From positions 75,536,791 through 75,600,790 of the forward strand of contig CM043948.1 in assembly GCA_014529385.2 (NCBI GenBank): a stretch of 64,000 bases of DNA, given 5' to 3'. Position numbers and translations under genes: made by a program. The notes under the pieces were generated by a model. That model worked only from the letters and a program-made list of their open reading frames with translations, was not told the origin of the DNA and made no database searches. This stretch comes from Adiantum capillus-veneris (lineage: Eukaryota; Streptophyta; Polypodiopsida; Polypodiales; Pteridaceae). Of the stretch, positions 26,126-36,949 are shown piece after piece. Each line of letters begins with the position of its first letter. Position 1 is the first letter of the stretch.

Positions 26126-27072
26126 CCATGAGAGGTAGCCACATGCATATGTAATGAAGCAAAAGAGAGTTGGAGTGAGAAATTTCTTTAGACCAATTGA
26201 ATAAGTGTGGAGAAACAAACCAATGGTAAATTGAGAATAGAACACTTACTTGATTTTTCGCACACCTTTTAAGGGGAGGACGGACGCTGGCTAACCATCA
26301 CGAATTGCGACACTTGAAAGTTTTGAAGATGATTTCATGATCATTAACATAACCATGAGAGAGATCATGATGTATTTACAAGTTATTGAGGTGCTACAAA
26401 TGATTTATTGGGTTGATGGAGTAAGAGATGGTAGAATGGAAAGAGTGGAGAATAGAGTTGCACTTCCTCCAAAGAGGAGGGTTAGGAGGGAGGATGTGAA
26501 ATAGGGAGAGTTGTGGTTTTCTCTACTATTGATCAAGAAACAACATGAAGTTGAAAATATAGGTGTGTGTCCTTGAGTCTCTCCAAGGGGGGCTATTTAT
26601 AGTTGTGTAGGAGTGGGATTATGCTACACTTAATTAGAGTAAGTGATTAGACCTAATTAAGTGTCCTTTGACCACTCATTGAATTTTGGACAAAAAAGGG
26701 ACTATTTATTCACCAAAAATATCATTTTAGACCGTGAAGGCTCCATAGGGGTGCATAATGTAGGTGGGCCCCACCATGAGGCCCTACGGGTGGCTCCTGC
26801 GGGGTATTTCAACTTGTTTGTCTTGGCATTTAGAAAGCATCTTTAGGTTGGTCCCATCACATGCAAGTGACCTTGAACACTCATTGCTCTTCTAGAAGAT
26901 GAGTAGGGGAAAAATAAGATCTCACCCTCTTGATTTACTTGATTTACAGTTCCCTTTTGTTGCGAATCTGACAGATTTACACTATTTTGACCATAACTTT
27001 TTACCTGTAGCTCGGAATGACATGCTTCAAAAGGCAAAATTGACCTTCTCAACATATTTGATATGAATTTGA
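26126..27072. other. Loop of the inverted repeat, with minus-strand TATA box
   Basis: A 947-bp spacer without coding potential. 26,592-26,601 reads on the minus strand CTATAAATAGCCCC, a good TATA match, in sequence that looks like LTR promoter. Transcription from it would run into the left arm. Confidence 0.5.
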
Positions 27073-27510
27073 TGATTTTATTTGTGTCACGGCATTGCAT
27101 AGATGGAGATGAGCTCTCTATGCAAAGTGTGTTAGTTTGATGTAAGTGATTCTCTTGTGTGTTTGAGAGGCAAGTCTTGTGCGCATGATTTTTTTGATGA
27201 GTGCTTGAGAGAGGAAGAGTTTGGATGTATTATGGGTATTCTTATGGGGAGAAGGTGAATGCTATTCCACAAATTGCATATTTCATTTTGATGCACGGCA
27301 TTGGGTTGCATAATCGTTGATGGTGTTCAAGTGTCCAAAGTGTATATAGAGTAAGGGGGTTTTCAAAGTGTGTTGCTTGAGTGGGTGAGTGCAAGTGTTA
27401 TTTTGATTGGTTTCCTTCTCCACTCCCAAAAGAAGGTGGTGCCCCAAGTAGTGTGCGTACCTCTTTACGAATATTTTGTGAGGGTAGGCCCATTGGTTTG
27501 GGTTTAGAGG
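27073..27510 (-). repeat. Inverted repeat, right arm (438 bp)
   Basis: Reverse complement of 25,688-26,125 with one visible mismatch and no gaps. Its outer end is GGTTTAGAGG. Confidence 0.95.
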
Positions 27511-27515
27511 AATAT

Positions 27516-27791
27516 GAGGGCGAGCTTTTTGAAATGGGGCCTCTAAACCCAAACCAATGGGCCTACCCTCACAAAATGTTCGTAAAGAGGTATGCACACT
27601 ACTTGGGGCACCACCTTCTCTTGTGTGTTTGAGAGGAAAGTCTTGTGCGCATGATTTTTTTGATGAGTGCTTGAGAGAGGAAGAGTTTGGATGTATTATG
27701 GGTATTCTTATGGGGAGAAGGTGAATGCTATTCCACAAATTGCATATTTCATTTTGATGCACGGTATTGGGTTGCATAATCGTTGATGGTG
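27516..27791 (+). repeat. Secondary partial copies of both arms
   Basis: 27,516-27,617 is a direct copy of the left flank and left-arm start (from GAGGGCGAGC). It makes an ~85-bp palindrome with the end of the right arm, separated by 28 bp. It switches at a TTCT string to 27,617-27,791, a gap-free direct copy of right-arm positions 27,151-27,325 with two mismatches. The copy ends at GATGGTG. Confidence 0.9.
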
Positions 27792-27953
27792 CCTTCAAAC
27801 TCTAAATATCTGAGCCCAGGAGCCCCTCCAATCATCATCCCCAATTCTATCTATATTTGGTGTGTGTATGGTTTTTTTGGTGTGTGCAGAGCCAAGGATA
27901 AAATTACTTTATTTGGCTTTCCCTCACATGGAAGTCTTTGGGGGCCCTTGCTC

Positions 27954-28005
27954 TAGCTCAACACACTAAAAATAGTGTGAGGGTGCATGGGTTTGGGTTC
28001 AAGTC
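27954..28005 (+). mobile_element. Possible tRNA-derived SINE head
   Basis: An A-box-like TAGCTCAACACACT (27,954-27,967) and a B-box-like GGTTCAAGTC (27,996-28,005) are spaced as in polymerase III promoters. No tail or target duplication was identified, so this is only a candidate. Confidence 0.3.
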
Positions 28006-28472
28006 ATCCCTGCCTATTTTTGGTGAGAAGGCAACATAGGCGAACCTCAACATGGCACTCAATTTTATTGCATACAAATTTTGGGTCCGTTGGGGGACTC
28101 ATCCTGTACACAACCTTTGCTCGTAGCCTATGTTTGGATGCCAAACTACATTCAATTTGCCTTATACTCAGGTTGGCTCTATAAGTGAACTGTCCTATGT
28201 CCACTTGCTTATGCCCACCTACCTGGATCTACATTTCTAGCATCCCCATAGGGTGATTTTTGAAGGATCCAAGACCTTTTTTTAGGGTCTCCGCAGTCGA
28301 ACCTCCAGCAAAGTTGAAGCCATCGTAACTTCAAGGCAAGGTCTCCAAGCTTCAAAGAAGAAGATTAAGGCTTCCATAGCATTGAACTGCAAGGATTTCC
28401 CACCGTCAACAAGTGTTTTATTCTTATTGTGAAGAGGGGCTTCATTCTTGGTGAAGAGGAGCTTCACATAAG

Positions 28473-28476
<4 letters not shown>

Positions 28477-28560
<84 letters not shown>
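28477..28560. repeat. (TC)42 microsatellite
   Basis: 84 bp of uninterrupted TC, about 150 bp before a copia gag start. Confidence 0.95.
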
Positions 28561-28563
<3 letters not shown>

Positions 28564-28713
28564 CAATAAACTTCAAAATTTTGCAACCAAGCACAATATT
28601 CACAATGAATATTATGATATATACTTATGGTCATGATTTCATAATTTCCTCGTGTAAAGAGGCAGACACCAACCTTGGAGAGTCTCCAAGCGTTGAGACC
28701 CTCTATTGGCACA

Positions 28714-29675
28714 ATGAGTGAGAAGGGTGTAGAGAAATTTAATGGGGAAGGATTCCACACATGGAAGACAAGGCTTAAGGGCTACTTGATGAAGAAGACA
28801 TTATGGAAACTGGTCAAAGCACCACGAGATGATCAAGAGGAAGTGCATACTAGGGCATTTAGTGCACAAGCTATAGAAAAGGACAAACAAGCACTTCGGA
28901 TCATTATGATCGCACTTCACGACAACTATGTCCACTTCATTGATGAAGTACAAGTGCACATAAATCGTGGGTTGTTCTTGAAGAAAACTTTGGGGCTAGA
29001 GCTAGAAGAATTAAAGTGAGCCTTAAAAGAAAACTTTACAAAACCACAATGTATGAAGGAGAGGACATAGCTAGCCTTGTGAATAGACTTAAAATCATCA
29101 TAACCGAGCTTACTCACATAAAGTGTGATGTACAGAAGATGACAAACTGTGCGTTTGAGTGCACTTCCACCCTCTTATGTGACCACTTTGTCACCATCCT
29201 TGAAGAGAAAGAACCGGCTCTAGCATTACAAGACGTCATCAATTCACTTCAAGTAGAAGAGAAGAAGCAAAAGGGCTCATCAACATCATTGAGGAGATTT
29301 TATCACATCCTCATAATCAAATGTAAACAAGTATTATGATTGTGGGAGAATGGGACATGTAGCAAAGGATTGCTGCACCAACAAATCTTGCAGCAAATTT
29401 GGTAAGAAGGGGAATCCTCCTTCTCAAATCTACTTAAGTGGAGGCAATGACAGTGGAGAAAGCAGCACTGGTAGCAATAGCAACAACAATAGTAGAAGCT
29501 ACAAAGGCAAGAAACTTGTAAGAGGATCAACTTATGTGGTGGAGATGAAGAAGAAGACGAAGAAAAAGGAGAGAAGAACCTTGTCTACTATGATGACATA
29601 CTCTAAAGATTATAGCCCCTCTACTTCAAGGGGAGGACTTTTATTTATGTCATCCTTTGTGGATATGTATTGACA
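28714..29675 (+). pseudogene. Copia gag remnant
   Basis: Starts MSEKGVEKFNGEGFHTWKT, the N-terminal block of plant copia Gag. It continues with LKGYLMKKTLWKLV, a UBN2-type middle (ALRIIMIALHDN), a frameshift near 29,015 and LVNRLKIIITEL. The zinc knuckle near 29,330-29,374 reads YYDCGRMGHVAKDC, in which the first Cys of CX2CX4HX4C is Tyr. A Ser/Asn-rich tail and a Lys-rich end follow. The downstream protease, integrase and RT are absent. Confidence 0.85.
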
Positions 29676-29712
29676 TCCTGTGTGGATACTATGTGTCATC
29701 CTTAGTGGATAT
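29648..29712 (+). repeat. Three copies of a ~23-bp repeat
   Basis: TGTCATCCTTTGTGGATA and two variants follow each other (TGACATCCTGTGTGGATA, TGTCATCCTTAGTGGATA). Confidence 0.8.
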
Positions 29713-29757
29713 AGAATCTTCAATGTATGTTCCTAGTCCAAACCCCAATGGGAGGAT

Positions 29758-30025
29758 TGTAAGGTATGGGTTTTGTCCTAGAGTCACTAGAGTGTGAGTG
29801 AATGAGAGAAGAGGAGGAATTATCTTGCATGTAAAGGGGTGAGGCCATAGAGCTACTTAAAGCTCCTTTCATGAAATAAAAATCATTCTTATTTTGCATT
29901 ACATGTCTCTTTTCTATGGTGAGCTTGTGATGGGTTATCAAACTACTCAAGATCGTGTTTATTAGTCCAAGTTAATGTTAATCTATCTTGAAACCTAATT
30001 CACTTGAGTAACAATCTAGCCTACA
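29758..30025 (+). mobile_element. LTR candidate, 268 bp
   Basis: Starts TGTAAGG after a purine stretch (AATGGGAGGAT) and ends CTAGCCTACA, so the ends are short inverted repeats in TG...CA. It may be the 3' LTR of the 28.7-29.7 kb gag element. No second copy was found in the window, so it rests on end structure alone. Confidence 0.4.
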
Positions 30026-30095
30026 CACACTCAATTGTGTGCAGAATGTTTGTCTATCACCCACCTTAGCTAGCACGATCCCATTCCCATCAATC

Positions 30096-30329
30096 TACAC
30101 TAAAAGTCAGAGCACATTGGCAGTTGTAAGAAACCCAATTTTTCATGCTTGCTCAAAGCAGATTGAGCTGCATTACAACTATGTTAGGGAGAGATTCTCA
30201 TCAGGAGAGATCAGCCTGGATTATGTGCCAACATACGGTAACCTCGCAAATCTTTTCACAAAGGCATTGTATTGTGAGAAATTTGTAGCTTTTCGGAAAA
30301 CTTCGGGCTTACTCCCCTTTGTTGATTGA
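30096..30329 (+). pseudogene. Copia RNase H end fragment
   Basis: KSQSTLAVVRNPIFHACSKQ, IELHYNYVRERFSSGEISL and LFTKALYCEKF, ending GLLPFVD and a stop, is the C-terminal end of a copia RNase H. It is the same sequence type as the end of the 9.8-12.5 kb element (GLLPFVD) and also precedes a family A LTR. Only the last ~75 residues remain. Confidence 0.85.
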
Positions 30330-30406
30330 TCATGTCCTCAGAGCATGGCACTTCCCTATTCTCTATGTGCCAGTTCTTGTTCACCGCATCACTTCCAGGG
30401 GGCATT

Positions 30407-30914
30407 TATTAGCATATACATGTGGTAGTGCTGTCTGTGAACACACTTAGGACCATCGGGGCATGTTTTCCCTAATTAGGAGGTTTTTCCCCCATTGCAT
30501 TTTATATACATTATCACTCTAGGACTAACTTATCTTTCCATTGCAGACTAGGTAATACAACTCTCTATTGTGTGCCATGAGCTTCCTTCATCTTCTCTGA
30601 GTTGTGTTCATTTCCCTGCAACCCTATTTTGTCGGGGGGGGGGGGGGGGGGGGGGGAGGGGGTGCAATATTTAGTACCCCCTACATAATGTGTGCTTGCA
30701 AAGTACACAAAAAACCCCTTTTTTAACATGTTTGCATGAATAAAATGATCCCTTGTTTTAGGAATTTTTTCCATAATTGAATTAAAATAACCACTTATTT
30801 TAATGTATCTATGTTAAAGTGCCTAATTTTTTTCCATTTTCAAACCCCTCTTGTTGAACTCACATGGTACATTCACATGATTACATAGTGCAACCCTCAA
30901 TCCTATTTCCAACA
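30407..30914 (+). mobile_element. Copia LTR (family A) split by a MITE
   Basis: Begins TATTAGCATATACATGTGG (TG changed to TA) after the polypurine string CCAGGGGGCAT, and ends TTTCCAACA at 30,914. Removing 30,631-30,901 plus one target copy leaves an LTR of about the length and sequence of the other family A LTRs. It is the 3' LTR of the RNase H fragment just upstream. Confidence 0.85.
30631..30901. mobile_element. hAT-like MITE, copy 4, with G23 tract
   Basis: 271 bp inside the family A LTR, flanked by CCTATTTT (30,623-30,630) and CCTATTTC (30,902-30,909), 7 of 8 matching. The left end contains 23 G (30,634-30,656), one A and five G, then TGCAATAT. The right end GTGCAACCCTCAAT pairs with it imperfectly. 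The right half, ACTCACATGGTACATTCACAT, parallels the right half of copies 1-3. Family A LTRs elsewhere provide the empty site. Confidence 0.8.
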
Positions 30915-31034
30915 ATCTTATGGTAGGAATATGCAGTTCATGTAGGTCTTCATATGCCCCTTCTGTTGATTACATAACATCATAACTATACATCTCAAAG
31001 TAGGTGATATGAATGCCATATGTTTGTATATGTT

Positions 31035-32911
31035 TGAGAGGGAGAATGGGGAACACATTCAAAACACAAACAGACTGCCTTGCTATGGCTCAGGGCATTC
31101 ACAACACCCCTATCCTCTCAGAAACACCTTCAAAAGATAGAGTTCACACTCACTAGCTATCGCCTGCACACTTCTCAACACGTGCACACTAGAAAGAATG
31201 CCATTTAACTCACAATGTTTCACTCCCTTTGCACCACAAAACGGGCCGTAGACACACACTTCTGCCTGCACCAACACACGTAAAAAGCAAGAGAAAAGAG
31301 AGGGGAAGGAGAAAGGGACTACAAAAACGGGGGGCAATGACCTTCAATTGATTAGTCAAGGCATGTACAACCACCCAAGTGCCACAAATGGTGAGATCAT
31401 ACCAAAAACATTGTCTTCAAAAGTCACCCTCGACTCTCTTGTACTCAATTGTTTCGAAATAGGGGAAAAAGCCCTGGATAATTACAAAAAGGGGTTTATA
31501 GGGAAGCTCGTCCTTTTTTAGCAAGTTCAATGTGATTCGATCCCTTGGGAGGCCCCCTTTGATCATTTTCCCAATGCCTTGGACTTCTTGGATTAGCTCC
31601 TTCACTCTCCCTCATATTCCACTTTGCCACACTCTCTCAAGCCCTCGGGCACTAGCGTTAGTGCTAGTGCCTTCAACACTTTTGTCCTCAAAATTTTGGT
31701 CAAGAGGCCCTGTGAACTGGCCACTTGGTGGATGCCATCAGTGCCACATCATCACCTATGTACGCCACCCCACATGGCCACCACCGCCTATTGGTGCTAC
31801 CACAGAGCCACTCCCATAGGCCAAAATCGTCGACATTGCCCGGTTGCACCATCGCACACAACCCACGCAATGCCCAAGGGGGAGTGTCATGGCCACGAGA
31901 GAGGTGAGCTCTCTCCCTCACTTTGATACCCTTATGGTGGTCACATGCTTGGCCTTATACCATGGCTTCTTGCCTCATCTCCTCGCACGTGGGCTTAGAT
32001 TTTTCCACGTGGCATGTCATGAGCATTCACCTCTTAAAGGCCTTCCCAACTTCATAAAAGACCTATCAAAGAAATGCCTTTTTCCTGCCATTTCAAAGCT
32101 CTATAGTCTAGTGTTTGGGGGGCCGATTTTCAAGCTGTAAAACCCACTTGAGAGCTCACATATTGGAATCAAACTCCAGTCTCTTTCTCCCCACTTGAAC
32201 TTCAGCAAGGCTGCAAAAGATGGCCACAAAAACCGAGGAGAAACATCTAAGACCGCTTTGCCAGAAATCATCGTCAAAATTCTAACTAGCTTAAGTTAAT
32301 CATCGAGCTTTGATTTTCAAGCCGTGACTTCCTGCTCTTACTGCCCATGATGCATAATTCCCTCTAGAACCTGGTCAAACTCAAAAAATTGCCAGATGGC
32401 CCGATTCCCAATGCAACCAATTGGGTACAAACCTGGCCCCCTGGCAAACACTCACTTGACCATAACTTTCCCTTAGGAGCTCCAATTGAAGATCCGAGAA
32501 GACCAGCATTCTCCACAACTTGAGCTCTACATCCCTATCCACTCATACTATCTCTGACCACCTACCCATGCTTGCCCTATCCATCTAGGATCTGCGAGAC
32601 CTTCCAACTTTGGAGAGCTATATCTTTCACTCTGTGGCTCCGTTTGATGAGCCATGTGGACAAGCTTCTAAAGCATCTTGAGCAGTACATTCTCAGGCAC
32701 TATCCCTGCACTTTGGACACTTTGACTTACCATCCTAATGGCACATGTAGAACCTTCTTGGTCTAAAAACCTGCATAAGATATACATTTTTATGGACCTT
32801 AGCTTGCCCAGGTCCTTCATACCTGCTCTAGCCTTCTACATTGCACCTGCCTACATCCTTAGCCTGGCATTGCACACTTTCCACCTTGGACCAACTTTGC
32901 ATGTACCATCA
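31035..32911 (-). mobile_element. 3' LTR of the Tat-like element
   Basis: 1,877 bp; plus view TGAGAGGGAG to GTACCATCA. It aligns along its length with 41,122-42,979; in a 92-bp stretch near 31,090 I count about 7 differences, so the insertion is old. A TATA match CCTATAAACC on the minus strand sits at 31,493-31,502 and is conserved in the other LTR. Confidence 0.85.
31493..31502 (-). promoter_or_regulatory. LTR TATA box
   Basis: CCTATAAACC on the minus strand, conserved in the other LTR at 41,605-41,614, and the only good TATA match I found in the LTR. Confidence 0.5.
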
Positions 32912-32930
32912 TTGCCTAGCCCCCTCGTCA
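32912..32930 (-). promoter_or_regulatory. Polypurine tract of the Tat-like element
   Basis: Minus strand GACGAGGGGGCTAGGCAA directly before the LTR start TGATGGTACATGC. Confidence 0.65.
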
Positions 32931-33012
32931 AACATTCATGTTCAACCAAAAGCCTATTTATAGAACTTGAAAAACTACCACACTGAACAAGCAACCAAAA
33001 GCACTCATATAA

Positions 33013-34110
33013 TCATAACCATATATACAGGTTATGTAAAAAGTTTTTTCTCCTCAACACATTGCATGCTTTTAGGTAGGCTGACCACCCCTTGGTTACA
33101 ATCTGATGCACGTCAAGCACCATCCCTGTGTCAAAGTATAGCTTGACCCATACACTGTTTACCCGGTGCTTGAGAAGCTTACCATTGGACTTCACCTGTT
33201 GATAGGTCCTGTTTGGAAAAGTTTTATGTACCTTGTATGGAGCCGTACACTTCTTCTTGAAATTATTTTGGAAGATGAAGTCCAAGTAGATCTTGTACTT
33301 CATCACCAGGTCTCCTTCCTCTATCTTCTTGTCTGGTAGACTCTTGTTGAGTTTGGCCACTCTCTTCTCTTGTTGCTTCACATAGTAGTTCATTGATGCT
33401 TCCTTATACATTTGCAATGCCTCAAGACCAACAATCCTATTATGTAAGACCTCCTATGGAGTGGCATTGATGCACCACATACCCTTCAAAGCACCTTTGT
33501 GCATGCACTCGAAGCACTGTCTCCATACCATAGACCAACTCGAATGGACTAAAGTTGGTTGCCACTTTGTAGGAAGTCCTGTATGCCCATAAGAAATTCT
33601 TTACATTGATCTTCCACTCTATCTCCTGCTTATACGCATACTTTGTCAACATTTTGATGCTTTTGCCATTGGCACTCTCCACAAGACCATTGCATTTGGG
33701 ATGATAAGGCAAGGAAAACCAATGCTAAATTTTTAGCTTTTTCACCAATCCTTGCATAATCTTGCTCTTGAGTCCTTGGCCTCTATCGGAGATGAGTACC
33801 GATGGCACTCCAAAATGGCAATAGATGTTATCAAAAACAAACTAGGCTACAACCAGTGCATTCACGTCTTTCACAGCTTTGGCCTCGACCCACCTGGTGA
33901 GGTAGTTGATGGCTACCACAACATGCTTTTTACCACTTGGAGACTTAGGGAGTGGACCGATAGCATCCAAACCCCACTTCTTGTAATCATTCCAAGCGAC
34001 AATGTCTCCCTGGAACACTTCTACCAAACACCTCTCTCCCATAGTTTGGCATTCGTGGCAGGTCATGCACAAATAGTGCACATCCTTCACTTTTGAACGC
34101 CACCCAAAAT
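33013..34110 (-). pseudogene. Tat-like integrase
   Basis: From 34,090 leftward: CMTCHECQT, the Cys pair of the zinc-binding domain. Next is KKWGLDAIGPLPKSPSGKK with the first catalytic Asp, NYLTRWVEAKAVKD, LISDRG with the second Asp, and YHPKCNGLVESAN with the catalytic Glu. AYRTSYKVATNFSPFELVYG follows, and the C-terminal domain lies at 33,013-33,417 (QEKRVAKLNKSL, YKVHKTFPNRTYQ, LLKHRVNSVWVKLYFD). All three catalytic residues are kept, although stops and frameshifts break the reading frame near 33,430 and 33,720-33,840. Confidence 0.85.
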
Positions 34111-34479
34111 CCTGCTCTCAACACGTGAAATAGTACCCGATCTTTCCCCTGGTGTCCACTCTACTCATGACATTGCTCCAGCACCAAGCTAACTTCTTCT
34201 TTATAGAGCACTCTCCTTAGCATGTGGTCTCCCCCATAGGTCATCAGGTCTTCACCTATTAGTGTAAATTTGCGAGCTTTTTGTACTATACTCATTCTTT
34301 GCATCTTGGAAAAACCTTGAGGACACTGTCCTCTACTCAAAAAATATCATACTTACTTCAGTGATTCCCTACCTTTGTAAAGTGGCCGGGGCCACATATA
34401 TACCTGCAACATGCACCTGCACTTTGCTGCTTGCTAGTTGGTCTGCCTCTTGGTTTTGCTCTCTCTTCACATGCTCAAA

Positions 34480-34830
34480 CTAGATCTCATTAAATAATTT
34501 TAGAAGGTTCTTGATAGAAAATAACCAAGGCTTTAAGGAATCAAGCTTTACTTGCCATTCGCCCATCAATTTCTTGATGACCAACAACACGTCACCCTTG
34601 ACCACCAACCTACAAATTCCAAACTTGACACATTGCTTCAAACCTAGATGGAGGGCAAGGTATTTTGCTTCATTGTTAGTGTGGACATTCTCCAAATCAT
34701 AAGCCTTTGAGAAGATTACCTTGCCGTGTGGGTTGTGTATCACCACACCTCCACCTGCCTTTTGCATCACCCTCCTACTTTGGCCATCAACCACATGGTA
34801 AAATCACCAAGTTTTGTTCCTCCTTGGCTT
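34480..34830 (-). pseudogene. Second (Tat-type) RNase H
   Basis: MVDGQSRR, GGGVVIHNPHGKVIFSKAY, TNNEAKYLALHLGLKQC and LVVKGDVLLVIKKLMGEW form an RNase H fold with Asp, Glu and Asp at the catalytic positions. It sits between the RT-linked RNase H and the integrase. Such an additional archaeal-type RNase H is known from Tat elements. The stretch is open for ~100 codons. Downstream, to about 34,110, only a decayed linker is seen (REQNQEADQLA). Confidence 0.8.
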
Positions 34831-34849
34831 CATCTTGTACTACTCTTGG

Positions 34850-35380
34850 GTAAATTGGCAAATTGACAACCTTTCTGACCAAAATGTCTGCCAAATGAGA
34901 TCTACTAGTATGGTTGATCTTGAGCTCAAACTCGAACTCCTGTAACTCTATCACCCACTTCATGATTTCCTTCCCTAGATTCAAGTGTAGCACTACTTCA
35001 GGCAAACAATTGTTAGCCATCAACACCTAAACTTCCACACAATGAGGTGCACTTTGAACTTCCTACAAGCAAAAACCAACTCCATGACCCACTGCTCCGC
35101 CTTGGTGTACGTTTCCTCTCCAAGGCTTATCACCCTGCTTTCAAAGTAGATAGCTCCTTCCTATCTTTTGAAACATCAGTGCTCCATTGTCCACGATACA
35201 TATTGTCATTGCCACATAGAAGTCGTCTTCTCAATTAGGAGGACACACCATCAGCAACTGACATAATATCTCTTTCACCCTATCAAAAGCTTCATGCACT
35301 TCTTTGTCCCATTCAAATACATGCACTTGTTGAGATCTCTTTTAAAGAGGATACACATATTGAGACAGTATCTGTAAAAA
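34850..35380 (-). pseudogene. RT-linked RNase H remnant
   Basis: Reading leftward: YVYPLK near 35,345, WDKEVHEAFDRVKEIL, a poorly kept middle, then LMANNCLPEVVLHLNLGK, KWVIELQEFEFEL and TSRSHLADILVRK. These match the connection and RNase H of Ty3/gypsy RT. Several stops lie in the middle. Confidence 0.7.
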
Positions 35381-35424
35381 ACACAACAAACACTTTAGCA
35401 CTAGTTTGGTACCAAAACAGGACA

Positions 35425-36702
35425 CTTTAAGTGTCCTTTTTTAACAAATTCAAATTAAATGCTACTTGCATTAGGCTGTTTATTTAAGAAAACCCTCTTG
35501 ATATGCTTAAATATGTTAGCTAGAGGATGTTTTTAAAATATAACCTTGCATTTTAGAATCTATCATGATCAAGAATTATACTCATCAAGTTAACCCTCGT
35601 AAGACTGCGATTGATGCTTTGAATTAGAAATTGCCTTTATAAGCTCAAGAAAAAATGAAGCGACCTTGTAGAAAATTTTAGGTGACTCTTCCACAATTTT
35701 GCTATATATAATTGAAAGTTTCATGTGCAAAAAAATTGACTTTAGATTATATAAAATAATGGAAAGTTCCATGTGTTTAATATGGTCATTTCAAGCATAT
35801 TGTTGTATACAAAAAAAATATTTTTTTGATGTATTTGTGAGTTTTAGAAAGTGATACATTGCTTGTCCGTTCCATTGAGCACTCAAGGTGGCAAGTAGAA
35901 GGGCTTTGGTATGCAACAAGTATTGGATCATTTTAAATATTCAAAACTACATATGAGAAAACTTTCATATTTTCATTCTTGAGACATAAGCATTCAAAAA
36001 CCTCAAATAATATCAAACTTTCCATGTAGATCAACTAACTGTATCAAAGTACGTGGTACATACACAATTGGGGTGCCTAAAACCTTGGTTTCAATGTTAT
36101 TATGGAGAGCTCAAGATTTTCAAGATTTTTTGCACGATAAAGAATTCAAGATAGAGTTCAAGCAATGAGATTTACTTGAGTTAGGGAGCCCAAAAAATAC
36201 GTGGTTTTTGGTTTAAACATATGAAGTCATTTGTAGTTGTCAAATTGCACTAGAATAGTACCAATTTCATGAGGGGACCTTTGGACGCCAAAATTATGCT
36301 CTTATTCAGCATGTGCTCAAGTATGAAATTATATCTATATTTTACATGTGACTTGAAAACTTATCTTTAAAGTGCATTCCATTGTTTTGTAGCACTAAAC
36401 ACTAACACTTGGATTTTATAAACATAAAAAAGGCCATCTCTACAAAAAGATATAATGATTTTATGATTCTTTTGGCAAAACAACTTGAAATTTTACTAAA
36501 ATTTACGTCTTAGAACTTACGAGAATTCTCTCCATACAGATTGTATTTTGATATGGAGAAAAATCCATTGTTTTCTTTGCCTCATAACCAATCTATGGTA
36601 GAAGCAAGGTGTAAACAACTTCTTTCTAGCTTGACAAATAAATTGCCAAAACATGGTAGAAAAACAAGACACTTTAGTGTCTCAGGAAACTTAAGTGTCC
36701 AA
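35425..36702. mobile_element. Insertion with palindromic ends (possible DNA transposon remnant)
   Basis: An AT-rich, non-coding ~1.28-kb stretch separates RT from RNase H of the gypsy element. Its left end is GGACACTTTAAGTGTCC, itself a near-palindrome, and its right end carries GACACTTTAGTGTC and AACTTAAGTGTCC. Read inward, both ends start GGACACTT. No convincing target duplication was seen, so the exact limits are uncertain. Confidence 0.45.
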
Positions 36703-36724
36703 TTATAGAACTATATGCACAAAC

Positions 36725-36922
36725 TGTTGGAATTAGGGTTGTAGAGAAACACACACAGCTTGGAGAAGACGAAGGAATCTCAAGGCACACAATAGAGAGT
36801 GTATTCCTTAGTGTGCAATGGAAAGATAGATAGCCCTAAAGTGATGGAAAGATAGATAGCCCTTTGGCCTCGGTGGTCCTAATGTGTTCACACACATCAC
36901 TACCACATGTATATGATAAGAA
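36725..36922 (-). mobile_element. 3' LTR of the nested copia
   Basis: 198 bp, plus view TGTTGGAATTAGGG to TATATGATAAGAA. It carries a short duplication (GAAAGATAGATAGCCC twice) and lacks ~30 bp present in its partner. The polypurine string AGGGGGGATTTTC (minus) lies just inside. Confidence 0.85.
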
Positions 36923-36949
36923 AATCCCCCCTGGAGTGATGAGGCATAA

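Noticed and set aside
27954-28005. A tRNA gene
   Set aside because: Only A- and B-box-like strings are present; no cloverleaf, acceptor stem or anticodon arm can be drawn.
30634-30656. G23 tract as an assembly gap filler
   Set aside because: It sits exactly in the terminal repeat of a MITE with valid flanking repeats, and a second copy has a C tract at the equivalent end, so it is probably real, though its length is uncertain.
31500-32140. Overlapping ORFs of 60-100 codons on both strands
   Set aside because: Located inside an LTR, matched by equally short ORFs in the partner LTR with different frames; LTR sequence is non-coding.
35387-36724. An intron within the Tat-like pol, because a T-rich stretch ending in CAG lies near 35,390
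   Set aside because: The palindromic terminal sequences and the AT-rich non-coding body fit an insertion better, and no donor site could be placed in frame.
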